Shown: one piece after another, positions 1-6,960 of the stretch
Position numbering within the stretch: the stretch's first letter is position 1
Layout: every line of letters starts with the position of its first letter
NCBI GenBank assembly: GCA_044227605.1
Contig: JBGAWJ010000078.1
Location: 1-7,510 of the forward strand
Direction: 5' to 3'
DNA: 7,510 bases
Source: JAEUKQ01 sp044227605
GTDB lineage: Bacteria; Pseudomonadota; Alphaproteobacteria; JAEUKQ01
The notes under the pieces: generated by a model
Database searches by the model: none
What the model saw: the letters and a program-made list of their open reading frames with translations, nothing else
What the model was told of the DNA's origin: nothing
Program-made: the position numbers and the translations under genes

Positions 1-117
1 TAAATTAGGCAATTGGCTTGGTCGCATCACCGATAAATCGACTGTAATTGGGTTGGTAAGGGTTAAGGCAGGAGCCTTACCCCCAAATAATTCATCAGAT
101 TTGGGGGACAGTAAGCT
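1..117 (-). pseudogene. pheT: Continuation of the pheT frame beyond the internal stop (partial)
   Basis: Reading on in the same frame past the TAA gives 39 codons, open to the window edge. They begin SLLSPKSDELFGG and end NPITVDLSVMRPSQLPNL. This matches the PheT segment that normally follows GYQEA-(V/I)-T-(W/Y)-S-F, namely the N-P-I-S-x-(D/E)-x-S-x-M-R-P-S-L-L-P block of the catalytic-like domain. No base is gained or lost around the stop, so this is a pure nonsense change at the aromatic residue of the T-(W/Y)-S motif. The rest of pheT should lie left of position 1. No good restart codon with a ribosome site is visible here. Confidence 0.85.
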
Positions 118-131
118 TTAGGTTAAAGCTT
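113..131. repeat. Perfect inverted repeat around the pheT stop codon
   Basis: The plus strand reads AAGCTTTAggtTAAAGCTT: two perfect 8-base arms with a 3-base loop. The left arm contains the complement of the premature TAA (118-120). Such a tight hairpin could template a quasi-palindrome correction mutation, or could cause a sequencing or assembly error. The repeat itself is read directly; its role is inference. Confidence 0.8.
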
Positions 132-1722
132 CTTGATAACCGCGGCTGGCCATCAAACGTTTCAGCATGTCTTGGCGTTGGTAAGCCAGCATATCCGTCA
201 TGCCGGGTTGGCCAACAGCTTTGTTTTTGTCGGTTGTGGGGGAAACCAAGGGGTTAGGGGTAAAAGCCGGTAAGGGCGTGCTAACGATTTGCTGATAGCC
301 AATGACCCGCAATATCTCTTCCACCAAATCCACCCCTTGCTGCAAATCAGGCCGCCAGCTGGGGGGTGTTACCAACCAAACATCTTGTACTTTTGAGGCC
401 ATAGCCACGGCACATCCCAAAGTGGTTAAAATTTGCTGCATCTTGGCTTCCAGAATAGATACCCCACCCAAATTGGTTACGTGGCTTGGGTTAAATTTGA
501 TTTGAGGGGATAAATGCGGCAATTGTCCGGCTTGCACAATGTCACTGGCCTCTCCGCCACAAATATCCAAGATCATTTGCGTGGCAATATCCATGCCCCA
601 AATAATGGATTGCGGGTCAATGCCGCGTTCAAAACGGTACCGGGCGTCACTTAAAATATTCAGGCGGCGTCCCGTGCGGGCAATACCGGTTGGGTGAAAA
701 TAGGCAACTTCTAAAAAAGCCTGGGTGGTCGTCCGTTCACAGGCTGCGTTGCGCCCGCCAATAATCCCCGCCAATCCTTGAATTTGTTGCCCATCGGCAA
801 TCACCAAATCATCGGTTGATAATTGATAGTCCTGGCCATCGAGGGCTTGCAGTATTTCTTTGTCTTTGGCCAACCGTACCACCAAATCACCTTTTAACCG
901 CTGGGTATCATAGAGATGAAGGGGCCGACCCAGATCATAGGTTAGATAATTGGTGATATCGACCAAGGCGGAAATCGGGCGCTGACCAATCGCTTGCAGC
1001 CTTTGTTGCAACCAACGGGGGCTTGATTGATTGCGTAAACCACGAAAGTGCCTGCCGGTAACAATTGGGCAACGATTGCTGGCGGCCGCTGGTAAATCTA
1101 TTTTCCAGCTAAGCGGGTTTTTGAAAGAACCTTTGCGCGATTGATTTTTCAAGGGGATAAGTTCCCCAAGCCCACTGGCTGCCAAATCCCGTGCTACCCC
1201 ATACACTGCACTGCAATCCGCCCGGTTGGGGGTAATGGCGATATGGATCACCGGATCATTCAGGTTGGCGTAGGTCACAAAAGCTTGGCCAACCGGTGCA
1301 TCGGCGGGTAATTCGATAATCCCATCGGCGTCACTGGATAATTTCAGTTCCTGGCCCGAGCATAACATGCCCTGGGATTCAACCCCGCGGATCGCGCTTT
1401 TCTTCAAAACCATGCCGTTGCTAGGCACAACCATGCCGGGCAATCCCAATACGGTTTTTAGGCCTTTGCGGGCATTTGGTGCCCCACAAACAATTTGCAG
1501 CAAGGGTTGCCCGGCTGCAGCCTGAACCAAGCAAACCTGCAAGCGCTGGGCATCGGGGTGGGGTTTTGCCTCCATAATTTCGGCAATAATAAATCCTTGC
1601 AGATCCTTTCGCTCGATTATTTCCTCAACCTCTAAACCTAGATTGGTTAAGCGGTCGCTGATTTCAGCGGTGGTTGCGGAAGTTTTTAGGTGGCTTTTTA
1701 ACCATTGTTCCGTGAATTTCAT
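118..1722 (-). CDS. pheT: Phenylalanyl-tRNA synthetase beta subunit, cut short by an in-frame TAA
   Basis: PheT pairs with PheS in the (alpha-beta)2 enzyme that charges tRNA-Phe in the cytoplasm. The start is ATG at 1722, one base after the pheS stop, behind a GAGGGGG ribosome site 7 bases upstream; this gives 534 residues. A longer reading from 1791 would run into pheS. Visible in order: the N-terminal helix region, an OB-fold tRNA-binding domain (about 43-150, with AKPHPDAQRLQVC and CGAPN), the B3/B4 editing region (about 210-365, with LVDITNYLTYDLGRPLHLYD, IIGG and RYRFERG), the B5 domain (about 405-475, with TPPSWRPDL and EEILRVIGY), and the start of the catalytic-like domain ending GYQEALT. 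PheT is normally about 800 residues, so this product lacks most of the catalytic-like domain and the C-terminal anticodon-binding domain. It should not work unless the stop is read through or is an error. Family assignment is certain; functional state is not. Confidence 0.93.
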   Translation of the reverse strand: MKFTEQWLKSHLKTSATTAEISDRLTNLGLEVEEIIERKDLQGFIIAEIMEAKPHPDAQRLQVCLVQAAAGQPLLQIVCGAPNARKGLKTVLGLPGMVVPSNGMVLKKSAIRGVESQGMLCSGQELKLSSDADGIIELPADAPVGQAFVTYANLNDPVIHIAITPNRADCSAVYGVARDLAASGLGELIPLKNQSRKGSFKNPLSWKIDLPAAASNRCPIVTGRHFRGLRNQSSPRWLQQRLQAIGQRPISALVDITNYLTYDLGRPLHLYDTQRLKGDLVVRLAKDKEILQALDGQDYQLSTDDLVIADGQQIQGLAGIIGGRNAACERTTTQAFLEVAYFHPTGIARTGRRLNILSDARYRFERGIDPQSIIWGMDIATQMILDICGGEASDIVQAGQLPHLSPQIKFNPSHVTNLGGVSILEAKMQQILTTLGCAVAMASKVQDVWLVTPPSWRPDLQQGVDLVEEILRVIGYQQIVSTPLPAFTPNPLVSPTTDKNKAVGQPGMTDMLAYQRQDMLKRLMASRGYQEALT

Positions 1723-1723
1723 C

Positions 1724-2845
1724 TTACATCCCCCTCTTGCTACTGGGTTTATCAAAGACTGAGAAACCATAATGCTGTAACCAGCGGGCATCTGAATCGT
1801 AAAAAGCCCTAAGATCGGGAATACCGTATTTCAGCATGCCTAAACGTTCAATGCCAATGCCAAAAGCAAAGCCCTGATATTCGTCGGGGTTGATTCCCCC
1901 CATTTTTAAAACGTTCGGGTGGACCATGCCGCAGCCCAATATTTCCAACCAATCATCGCCTTCGCCAATTTTTAATTTACCGTCACGCCGCAAACAACCT
2001 ATATCCATCTCGGCCGACGGTTCGGTGAATGGAAAATAACTGGGGCGGAACCGCACTTTTAAATGAGGGGCCCCGAAGAAAGACCTACAAAAATCGATCA
2101 CGCAAGCTTTCAAATGACCCATATGGATTTTTTTATCAACCACCAAGCCTTCAACCTGATGAAACATCGGGCTGTGGGTGGCATCTGAATCACAACGGTA
2201 CGTCCGGCCCGGTGCCAATACCCGCAACGGCGGGGGTGATTGCCGCATGGCATGGATTTGCACGGGTGAGGTATGGGTGCGCAACAAAACCGCCCCTAAT
2301 TCCTTGCTGTCATGGCCATGGGGTAAATAAGCAGGGGGTAAATAAAAGGTATCATGCATTTGCCGGGCGGGGTGATCTTCCGGGAAATTTAAAGCGGTGA
2401 AATTATAATATTCGCGTTCAATATCAGGGCCTTCCGCCAGCTCAAAGCCCATTTTGGCAAAAATCTGCGTCACTTCCTCAATCACCTGGGTGATGGGGTG
2501 AATTTTCCCAATTGTTTCGGGCCTAGGCGGCAAACTGACATCTTGTTTTTCTTGCATTAGCTTCTGATCTAAGGCCAGTTGTTGCAAGCGGGTGAAGCGT
2601 TCTTCCAGTTTGATGGCCACTTCTTCGCGTACTTTATTTAAAAAGCCGCCCAATTCCTTACGCTCATCAGGCGGCAATTGCCCCAGCATTTTCAACATGT
2701 TGGTTAAGGGCGATTTCTTGCCCGTCAATTCCGGGCGGATTTTTTCAAGCTCAGCCAGCGAGGAAACACTCTCTAATTGCTGCAGCAATTGTTGATGCAG
2801 AACCTGTATGCTAGTGGCCGTAAGGGGAGGGGAAATATCAGACAT
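1724..2845 (-). CDS. pheS: Phenylalanyl-tRNA synthetase alpha subunit
   Basis: This is the catalytic subunit of PheRS, a class II synthetase that activates Phe with ATP and transfers it to tRNA-Phe. The preferred start is ATG at 2845, because AGGTGA lies 5 bases upstream of it; an in-frame GTG at 2854 overlaps that site and is less likely. The product has 373 residues, slightly longer than the usual 330-360. An N-terminal coiled-coil, tRNA-binding region covers about 10-100. Class II motifs follow: DHPAR (157-161) before the MHDTFYL strand, THTSPVQ (191-197), the motif 2 region GRTYRCDSDATHSPMFHQ (from 213), FTEPSAEMD (273-281), WLEILGCGMVHP (299-310) and motif 3 GIGIERLGMLKYGIPDLR (to 346). 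A short non-conserved tail ends SSKRGM. It looks intact and is translationally coupled to pheT, whose ATG follows one base after the stop. Confidence 0.97.
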   Translation of the reverse strand: MSDISPPLTATSIQVLHQQLLQQLESVSSLAELEKIRPELTGKKSPLTNMLKMLGQLPPDERKELGGFLNKVREEVAIKLEERFTRLQQLALDQKLMQEKQDVSLPPRPETIGKIHPITQVIEEVTQIFAKMGFELAEGPDIEREYYNFTALNFPEDHPARQMHDTFYLPPAYLPHGHDSKELGAVLLRTHTSPVQIHAMRQSPPPLRVLAPGRTYRCDSDATHSPMFHQVEGLVVDKKIHMGHLKACVIDFCRSFFGAPHLKVRFRPSYFPFTEPSAEMDIGCLRRDGKLKIGEGDDWLEILGCGMVHPNVLKMGGINPDEYQGFAFGIGIERLGMLKYGIPDLRAFYDSDARWLQHYGFSVFDKPSSKRGM

Positions 2846-2898
2846 GCAATTCACCTATATCCTATCATCCATAAAACAAAATAAAAAAACCGGAGGAA

Positions 2899-2936
2899 CA
2901 AATAGAAAAAGCTGGGAAGTTTCCTGCCCAGCTTTT
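2899..2936 (-). terminator. Intrinsic terminator between rplT and pheS
   Basis: On the minus strand, AAAAGCTGGG and CCCAGCTTTT form a perfect 10-base stem with a 10-base loop, followed by TTTTTCTATTT. The stem is 2907-2936. It lies 30 bases after the rplT stop, so it should end or attenuate the rpmI-rplT transcript before pheS. I see no Phe-rich leader peptide of the enterobacterial pheM type before it, so a simple terminator is the better reading. Confidence 0.8.
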
Positions 2937-2965
2937 CACGTGATTGTTGGTATAGTATAAACGAC

Positions 2966-3337
2966 CTAGGCAGCTGCTTTGGCAGGAATAGCTGCCTTCA
3001 CTTTTTCCACGATCGTTTTAAAGGATTCCGGCTCACGCGTTGCCAGATCAGATAAAATTTTACGGTCTAACGTAATGCCTGCCAATTTAATGCCATGCAA
3101 GAATTGCGAATAGGTAATGCCGTGCGAACGAACGCCAGCATTGATCCGTTGGATCCACAAACTGCGGAAATCACGTTTTTTGTTGCGGCGGTCGCGGTAC
3201 GCATAGCGAAGCGCCTTTTCAACTTTTTCAAGTGCAACTGAATAAACCTCAGACGAGCGGCCACGATAGCCAGCGGCCATCGCCAATACTTTTTTGCGGC
3301 GAGCACGCCCTGGTACACCACGTTTTACACGAGCCAT
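2966..3337 (-). CDS. rplT: 50S ribosomal protein L20
   Basis: L20 binds 23S rRNA early and is needed for assembly of the large ribosomal subunit; in several bacteria it also represses its own operon. The 123-residue product matches the family over its whole length, with a few extra C-terminal residues (AAIPAKAAA). It begins [18 protein letters not shown], followed by [15 protein letters not shown], the basic helix [20 protein letters not shown] (about 48-67) and the globular C-terminal part with [26 protein letters not shown] and EPESF. The start is ATG at 3337 with AGGGG about 9 bases upstream. It sits 16 bases after the rpmI stop, in the usual rpmI-rplT pair. The stop is TAG. It appears intact. 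Confidence 0.97.
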   Translation of the reverse strand: MARVKRGVPGRARRKKVLAMAAGYRGRSSEVYSVALEKVEKALRYAYRDRRNKKRDFRSLWIQRINAGVRSHGITYSQFLHGIKLAGITLDRKILSDLATREPESFKTIVEKVKAAIPAKAAA

Positions 3338-3353
3338 TTTTTAATACCCCTAT

Positions 3354-3554
3354 CTAACCGTTTGGAAAATAATAACGTTTAACGAAATGTTCATCGGCCA
3401 CATGCATCAATTCCGGGCCACGATGTTGACGTTTCATTTTCTTGGGGCGGCTGACTTGCCGGTGGCGCCGCTGCGAGGGGTACATTTTAACCTTCCCGCT
3501 GCCGGTTAACGCAAAGCGTTTTTTGGCGCCGCTTTTGGTTTTCATCTTGGGCAT
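3354..3554 (-). CDS. rpmI: 50S ribosomal protein L35
   Basis: L35 is a small, very basic protein of the large ribosomal subunit. The product has 66 residues, the normal family length. It begins MPKMKTKSGAKKRFALTGSGKVK, the family signature, with an Arg/Lys/His-rich middle (QRRHRQVSRPKKMKRQHRG) and ends HFVKRYYFPNG. ATG at 3554 is preceded by AAAGGA, 6 bases upstream. It is the first gene of the cluster. infC, which often precedes rpmI, is not next to it here. The stop is TAG. Its leader is about 90 bases if the promoter at 3653-3680 is right, long enough for L20 feedback control, but I cannot show such a site. Confidence 0.96.
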   Translation of the reverse strand: MPKMKTKSGAKKRFALTGSGKVKMYPSQRRHRQVSRPKKMKRQHRGPELMHVADEHFVKRYYFPNG

Positions 3555-3652
3555 TTGTTATCCTTTCTTTAACATTTATCATTATCCTAGGCGGGGGTAT
3601 CGGCATGCCCTACATACGCCTTGACCACCCAAATTTCGATATAACGGTAAGT

Positions 3653-3680
3653 TTTATACATGAACTATTGGATAATTCAA
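3653..3680 (-). promoter_or_regulatory. Probable sigma-70 promoter for rpmI-rplT
   Basis: Minus-strand TTGAAT (3675-3680) and TATAAA (3653-3658) are separated by 16 bases, close to the -35 and -10 consensus. Transcription would start near 3646, about 90 bases upstream of the rpmI ATG. The leader contains the short palindrome GGCATGCC and complementary GGCGTAT/ATACcccCGCC pieces that could fold. Confidence 0.45.
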
Positions 3681-4007
3681 GCATTTTTTAGGGAATATTC
3701 ATCAAGACAAATAGCTTTTATTTTGCTTGGACGGTTCCCTCAATCTTAAAAAACCGTGCTATTACTATCATGGGCTACTACGACCCCTTCAGTCTTTCGG
3801 GGGAAAGCCTAGAAAAAAGGTTATAAGTAAAATTTATGGATTTAAACAAGGTCAAGCGGGTATCCTAATGGGCGGACTAACCACATGCTTCTCTCGACTT
3901 GGTTCATGATCGCAATCATATCAACGGTACCTTGAAACTTCTGGAACCAGGCCAAGCGGATATGACGAAAATACAAGGGCATATCTAAAGATAGCTTGCA
4001 TTTGTTC
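3681..4007. other. Gene-free stretch between divergent rpmI and the 4083 gene
   Basis: The gap from 3555 to 4082 is about 528 bases between divergently transcribed genes. Outside the two candidate promoters I find no supportable gene. Open frames here are short, lack ribosome sites and match nothing I recognise: one from a TTG at 3727, and a minus-strand frame of about 37 codons at 3921-4034. There is an imperfect repeat, GGTCAAGCGGGTAT (from about 3850) and GGCCAAGCGGATAT (from about 3950). It could be a decayed gene, but nothing identifies it. Confidence 0.5.
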
Positions 4008-4037
4008 TTGCAAGAAAGGCGAGTTCCGTGCCATAAT
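4008..4037 (+). promoter_or_regulatory. Possible promoter of the secreted-protein gene
   Basis: TTGCAA (4008-4013) and CATAAT (4032-4037) are separated by 18 bases and lie about 45 bases upstream of the ATG at 4083. The match to sigma-70 consensus is moderate, and no operator is apparent. Confidence 0.35.
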
Positions 4038-4082
4038 TCACAGCAATTTAAAATGCGATGAAAAATACCCTGGGGGATAAAA

Positions 4083-5525
4083 ATGACATCACTTGGTAAA
4101 GTAGCTTGCGGTTTGCTAGGGATATTGAGTTGGCTAACCGTGAATGTTTCTGTTGCCCAAATTCATCCAGCTGCCACTGAAGTACTGTTAAAACCTTTTC
4201 TGGCAGAATTATTAAAAAGTGATTTTGATAGCCTAAGTTTTTGTGTATTAGGGGCTGTTAAGGAAGGGGCTGTTAAGGAAGGTTTTGGTAATCCTGCAAC
4301 ATCGATGTCCGGGAAAAAGGGCTTTGGTTTGACATGTGGGGTAGAAACAAAAAATACGCCAAAAATTTGGTATGTCCGCCTTGCTGAAGGTGGCACTTAT
4401 GTAAAGGGCCATTTTCTAGACCAATTGGTTAAAAGAATTGAATCTTCCTATCAGGACGGAAGCATTCTAGGGCTTGCCAACACCTCCATCCCTACCTTTA
4501 TCATGTTTGATCCTCAGGGTAAAGCCATATGGGAGTATCAAACACAAGCCACCGACGACTTGCCTTTAGAAAATGTGATGATCATAGAAATCAAGGACGG
4601 GTATGTGATTGCCTATTATTCTTCAGATATTTATTCGCAAGCCACTGATGATTACAATCTATTGAATGTCAGTGTGGAAAAGATCGATCGCCAGGGAAAA
4701 AGGGTATGGAGCAATAATTTAAAAGAAGCAATTGATAAAAAAGCCCATTTATTTGCAGGAGAAGGGAGTGCTGTGGACTTATGGGCATTACAAGATTCTA
4801 AGTTCGCTTTATCAATCGCCACAAATTCTTTGGATGGAAACGGTAATCCCAATGCCATACATTATAATGTGCATTATTATAATAGTGATGGCAGGGGAAA
4901 GGTGCAGCGCGGCTTCAATATAAAGGGAAGCGCAGCAAACGGTGACGAGGGTTTTTCTGTTGATTTAAATGGTAATATGATATTTATAGGATATACAGGA
5001 AAAGGGCAGGAAGATTGGCAAGCTTTACAACAACTGCAATTAACATCCCTCAATAGCGATGGGGAAATTGTATGGCGTCAACAAATAGTGCCCAGTATCG
5101 CCCCGCAAACTGATACTAGAGTAGCCGCTATCTGTATGCTTTGGACAGCATTACAAGACCCCCAAGGCGATTATGTGGTGATATGCGAACAGCGCTATGC
5201 GGATGAAGATGGATGGGTGCCTGATCCAAGCTACAATCAATTGATTGCGTATCGATTTAATCAAGAAGGGAAGAAAACATCTATTACTACTCTTTTAAAC
5301 GGAGAGAAAGTAAGGAAAAACTTGTATTTTGATTTTGAGGGAGCAGTCATACCGGTTGGCAAGAATGTGGTTTTTTCGCAAGGACAATTGCTGATTGCGT
5401 TAACAAAACCTGAGCCTGAGCTATCAAAAAAAGAATTAGAGCAATTGATGCTGTCTAAAAATTCAGGGAAGATCAATGAAAGATTGGGGATTAAGATTTA
5501 CCAAATTTCATTGCCAACCAAATAA
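4083..5525 (+). CDS. Secreted hypothetical protein, probable beta-propeller
   Basis: I do not recognise the family. The 480-residue product starts at ATG 4083 behind GGGGGA, 5 bases upstream. Residues 1-25 form a signal peptide: K6, a hydrophobic core LLGILSWLTVNV, and a likely signal peptidase I site after SVA25, so it is exported to the periplasm or beyond. The mature part repeats a strand-turn-strand pattern with D/N-x-x-G and Trp: FDPQGKAIW (142-150), IDRQGKRVW (201-209), LNSDGEIVW (323-331) and a weaker FNQEGKK (from 392). This pattern is common in PQQ-like and other beta-propeller proteins. QATDD occurs twice (near 156 and 186). No catalytic motif, lipobox or membrane anchor is seen after the signal. 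A 15-base tandem duplication lies near residue 57. The gene is visibly more AT-rich than pheST. The call as a real secreted protein is firm; the fold is inference. Confidence 0.85.
   Translation: MTSLGKVACGLLGILSWLTVNVSVAQIHPAATEVLLKPFLAELLKSDFDSLSFCVLGAVKEGAVKEGFGNPATSMSGKKGFGLTCGVETKNTPKIWYVRLAEGGTYVKGHFLDQLVKRIESSYQDGSILGLANTSIPTFIMFDPQGKAIWEYQTQATDDLPLENVMIIEIKDGYVIAYYSSDIYSQATDDYNLLNVSVEKIDRQGKRVWSNNLKEAIDKKAHLFAGEGSAVDLWALQDSKFALSIATNSLDGNGNPNAIHYNVHYYNSDGRGKVQRGFNIKGSAANGDEGFSVDLNGNMIFIGYTGKGQEDWQALQQLQLTSLNSDGEIVWRQQIVPSIAPQTDTRVAAICMLWTALQDPQGDYVVICEQRYADEDGWVPDPSYNQLIAYRFNQEGKKTSITTLLNGEKVRKNLYFDFEGAVIPVGKNVVFSQGQLLIALTKPEPELSKKELEQLMLSKNSGKINERLGIKIYQISLPTK
4251..4280 (+). repeat. 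15-base perfect tandem duplication inside the secreted-protein gene
   Basis: GGGGCTGTTAAGGAA occurs twice head to tail, encoding GAVKEGAVKEG in frame at about residues 57-67. This is a typical slippage-type duplication that adds five residues without breaking the frame. Confidence 0.9.
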
Positions 5526-5527
5526 AA

Positions 5528-5566
5528 CTTAGGTTACTGAAAAAAATTAATTTTTATAGCCTAAAG
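5528..5566. terminator. Possible bidirectional terminator between convergent genes
   Basis: Only 21 bases separate the two convergent stops. TTAGG (5529-5533) pairs with CCTAA (5560-5564), enclosing the perfect AT palindrome AAAAATTAATTTTT (5542-5555), which overlaps the minus-strand stop codon. The stem is weak and not GC-rich, so termination here is only a possibility. Confidence 0.25.
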
Positions 5567-6482
5567 CCAGTTTTTGGACAGTATCCAAAGATGGCAGCAA
5601 GCTATAATCGGGTGGTACGTCGAAAAAGGCACGAGACGTAGCCGGGGTGTCAAAACGCTGGTACTGAAGCATCAGCACCAGCCGGTTGTAAAGGTTGGCT
5701 CGGCTGCCGTAATGGAGGCAGCGGGAAGTGTCCACAAATCCTCCTGAGCCTGCCGGACCCGTTAACTTAATCAATTGGCGCTGGTTTTCTAGGGATAATA
5801 CTTTTTCATCTGGCAACCGCATGCCACTGTATTTTTTTAGGCGGATTTTTTTAACAACCTGGTCTGAAGCGTTGATGGGTAAAAAGGCCAACGGACCATG
5901 TTCCTCGGTAATATCGCCTATATTGATGAACATTTTTAGTTGGGTGCGGTCTTCTACATCAACATGGAATAATTGGCTACTTTTAAGCGTTTGATTGGGT
6001 GGTGACAACCATAATCTGGCACTTGTCAAAAGCGGGACACTGCTAAAATATTTACTGGCTTGATCAAGCACCGGTCTTGATACGGCAAACCGCATGAGAT
6101 CCAGCTGTGACAAAAACTCCTTGCCTTCTAAAACTGTCACCAAAAAATCTTCTTTATTTTGTGTGTATTGTTTTAGAACAGCTGGCAGGTCTTTTAGTTT
6201 GTTCGCCGCGATTTTTTGGCATTGGGCTACGACAGCGGGGATTTCAGGAAAATCCAAGGGTTGAAACAACCTATATCCATCTTTGATGGGATGCGTAACA
6301 GCCATTTGGCTTGCAAGGGTTTTACGCAAAGACCGCTGGCCTGGGTTCAAAGTGTGTTTTAATCCGCGTACCAGGCCATAAGCCCAAGACTTGGAAAAGC
6401 CAATTTTTTTAATGAAGAAACGTCGGAGAAAACCTAGGAAATGAGGACGGTTGATCAATATATGTGGGTTATTCTTCATCAA
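5547..6482 (-). CDS. PhyH-like Fe(II)/2-oxoglutarate dioxygenase
   Basis: The 311-residue product resembles the phytanoyl-CoA dioxygenase (PhyH) superfamily, non-haem iron oxygenases that hydroxylate small molecules or lipids using 2-oxoglutarate and O2. The facial triad is visible: H173 and D175 in LFHVDVEDRT, and distal H257 in DTSRCLHYGSR. R267, ten residues on in NRLVLMLQYQ, is the likely 2-oxoglutarate-binding Arg. Between them lies the family strand MFINIGDITEEHGPLAFLP (184-202). The N-terminal 60 residues are basic with no signal peptide, so the enzyme is probably cytoplasmic. The start is ATG at 6482, or the adjacent ATG at 6479. Only a weak, distant GGAT lies upstream, so translation may be low. 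It is a single gene converging on the secreted-protein gene; no pathway partner is present to suggest the substrate. Catalytic fold fairly sure; substrate unknown. Confidence 0.8.
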   Translation of the reverse strand: MMKNNPHILINRPHFLGFLRRFFIKKIGFSKSWAYGLVRGLKHTLNPGQRSLRKTLASQMAVTHPIKDGYRLFQPLDFPEIPAVVAQCQKIAANKLKDLPAVLKQYTQNKEDFLVTVLEGKEFLSQLDLMRFAVSRPVLDQASKYFSSVPLLTSARLWLSPPNQTLKSSQLFHVDVEDRTQLKMFINIGDITEEHGPLAFLPINASDQVVKKIRLKKYSGMRLPDEKVLSLENQRQLIKLTGPAGSGGFVDTSRCLHYGSRANLYNRLVLMLQYQRFDTPATSRAFFDVPPDYSLLPSLDTVQKLALGYKN

Positions 6483-6525
6483 TATAAAAATCCATAATAA
6501 TCCGTTAATCGATTTCAGCCGTAGC

Positions 6526-6554
6526 TTAAAAAGAATTTTAATTTAACAAGTCAA
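6526..6554 (-). promoter_or_regulatory. Possible promoter of the dioxygenase gene
   Basis: Minus-strand TTGACT (6549-6554) is a good -35, followed after 17 bases by TTTTAA (6526-6531), a weak -10, about 45 bases before the start codon. Surrounding DNA is AT-rich, so chance matches are likely. Confidence 0.25.
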
Positions 6555-6775
6555 TGAATTTCCAGCGTAATAAATTCCTAGCATAATTGTAAACAATAAG
6601 TCAGCTTTGCTACAAAAATTATTATTGTGACAGGAAAATCTGCTGTATTTTAAGCGTGAAATAAGCCTTTGATGATACTATCTAGATAATGTTGTTGCTT
6701 TTTTACCTGAAGCTATTTTATAGAAAAGAAGGTTTGCCTTATTAGAGGTGGTTGGTTAATCTCTAGAAACCCTGT
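6555..6775. other. AT-rich intergenic stretch before tRNA-Ser
   Basis: Together with the dioxygenase promoter region, about 293 bases separate the dioxygenase start and the tRNA. I see no gene. A weak promoter for the tRNA may lie at 6692-6719 (TTGTTG, 16 bases, TATTTT). No repeat or structured RNA stands out. Confidence 0.4.
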
Positions 6776-6865
6776 GGAGGGGTGGCCGAGCGGCTGAAGG
6801 CGCACGCTTGGAAAGCGTGTATGTGTTAACTCATATCGCGGGTTCGAATCCCGCCCCCTCCGCCA
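6776..6865 (+). tRNA. tRNA-Ser, anticodon GGA
   Basis: This is a complete class II tRNA. The acceptor stem GGAGGGG (6776-6782) pairs with CCCCTCC (6855-6861); discriminator G and encoded CCA follow (6862-6865). The anticodon stem CACGC/GCGTG (6803-6807, 6815-6819) holds the loop TTGGAAA, so the anticodon is GGA (6810-6812), reading UCC and UCU. A long variable arm (TATG...CATA) is typical of tRNA-Ser. The T arm is GCGGG-TTCGAAT-CCCGC (6838-6854). Its 3' end is the probable attachment site for the integrase remnant just downstream. Confidence 0.97.
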
Positions 6866-6960
6866 ATTTCCTGTTTTAGACAATCCAAACAAATCCAAAA
6901 TAATTAATAAAATATAGGTTATCAGCCGATTTATCGTCCGGCTTAGTCTAATGCCGTCCG

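Noticed and set aside
1..1722. Alternative genetic code explaining the pheT stop
   Set aside because: TAA is the natural stop of pheS, the secreted-protein gene and the dioxygenase, and the known common recoding in bacteria concerns TGA. The TGA in the integrase lies at an Arg position in an otherwise decayed gene.
2029..2400. Plus-strand open frame of 123 codons opposite pheS
   Set aside because: It is antisense to strongly conserved pheS codons, with no ribosome site; a shadow.
2937..2965. TATACT as a -10 box just after rplT, before the terminator
   Set aside because: No acceptable -35 lies 16-18 bases upstream.
3727..3909. Plus-strand open frame of 60 codons
   Set aside because: It starts at TTG with no ribosome site and resembles nothing I recognise; likely chance.
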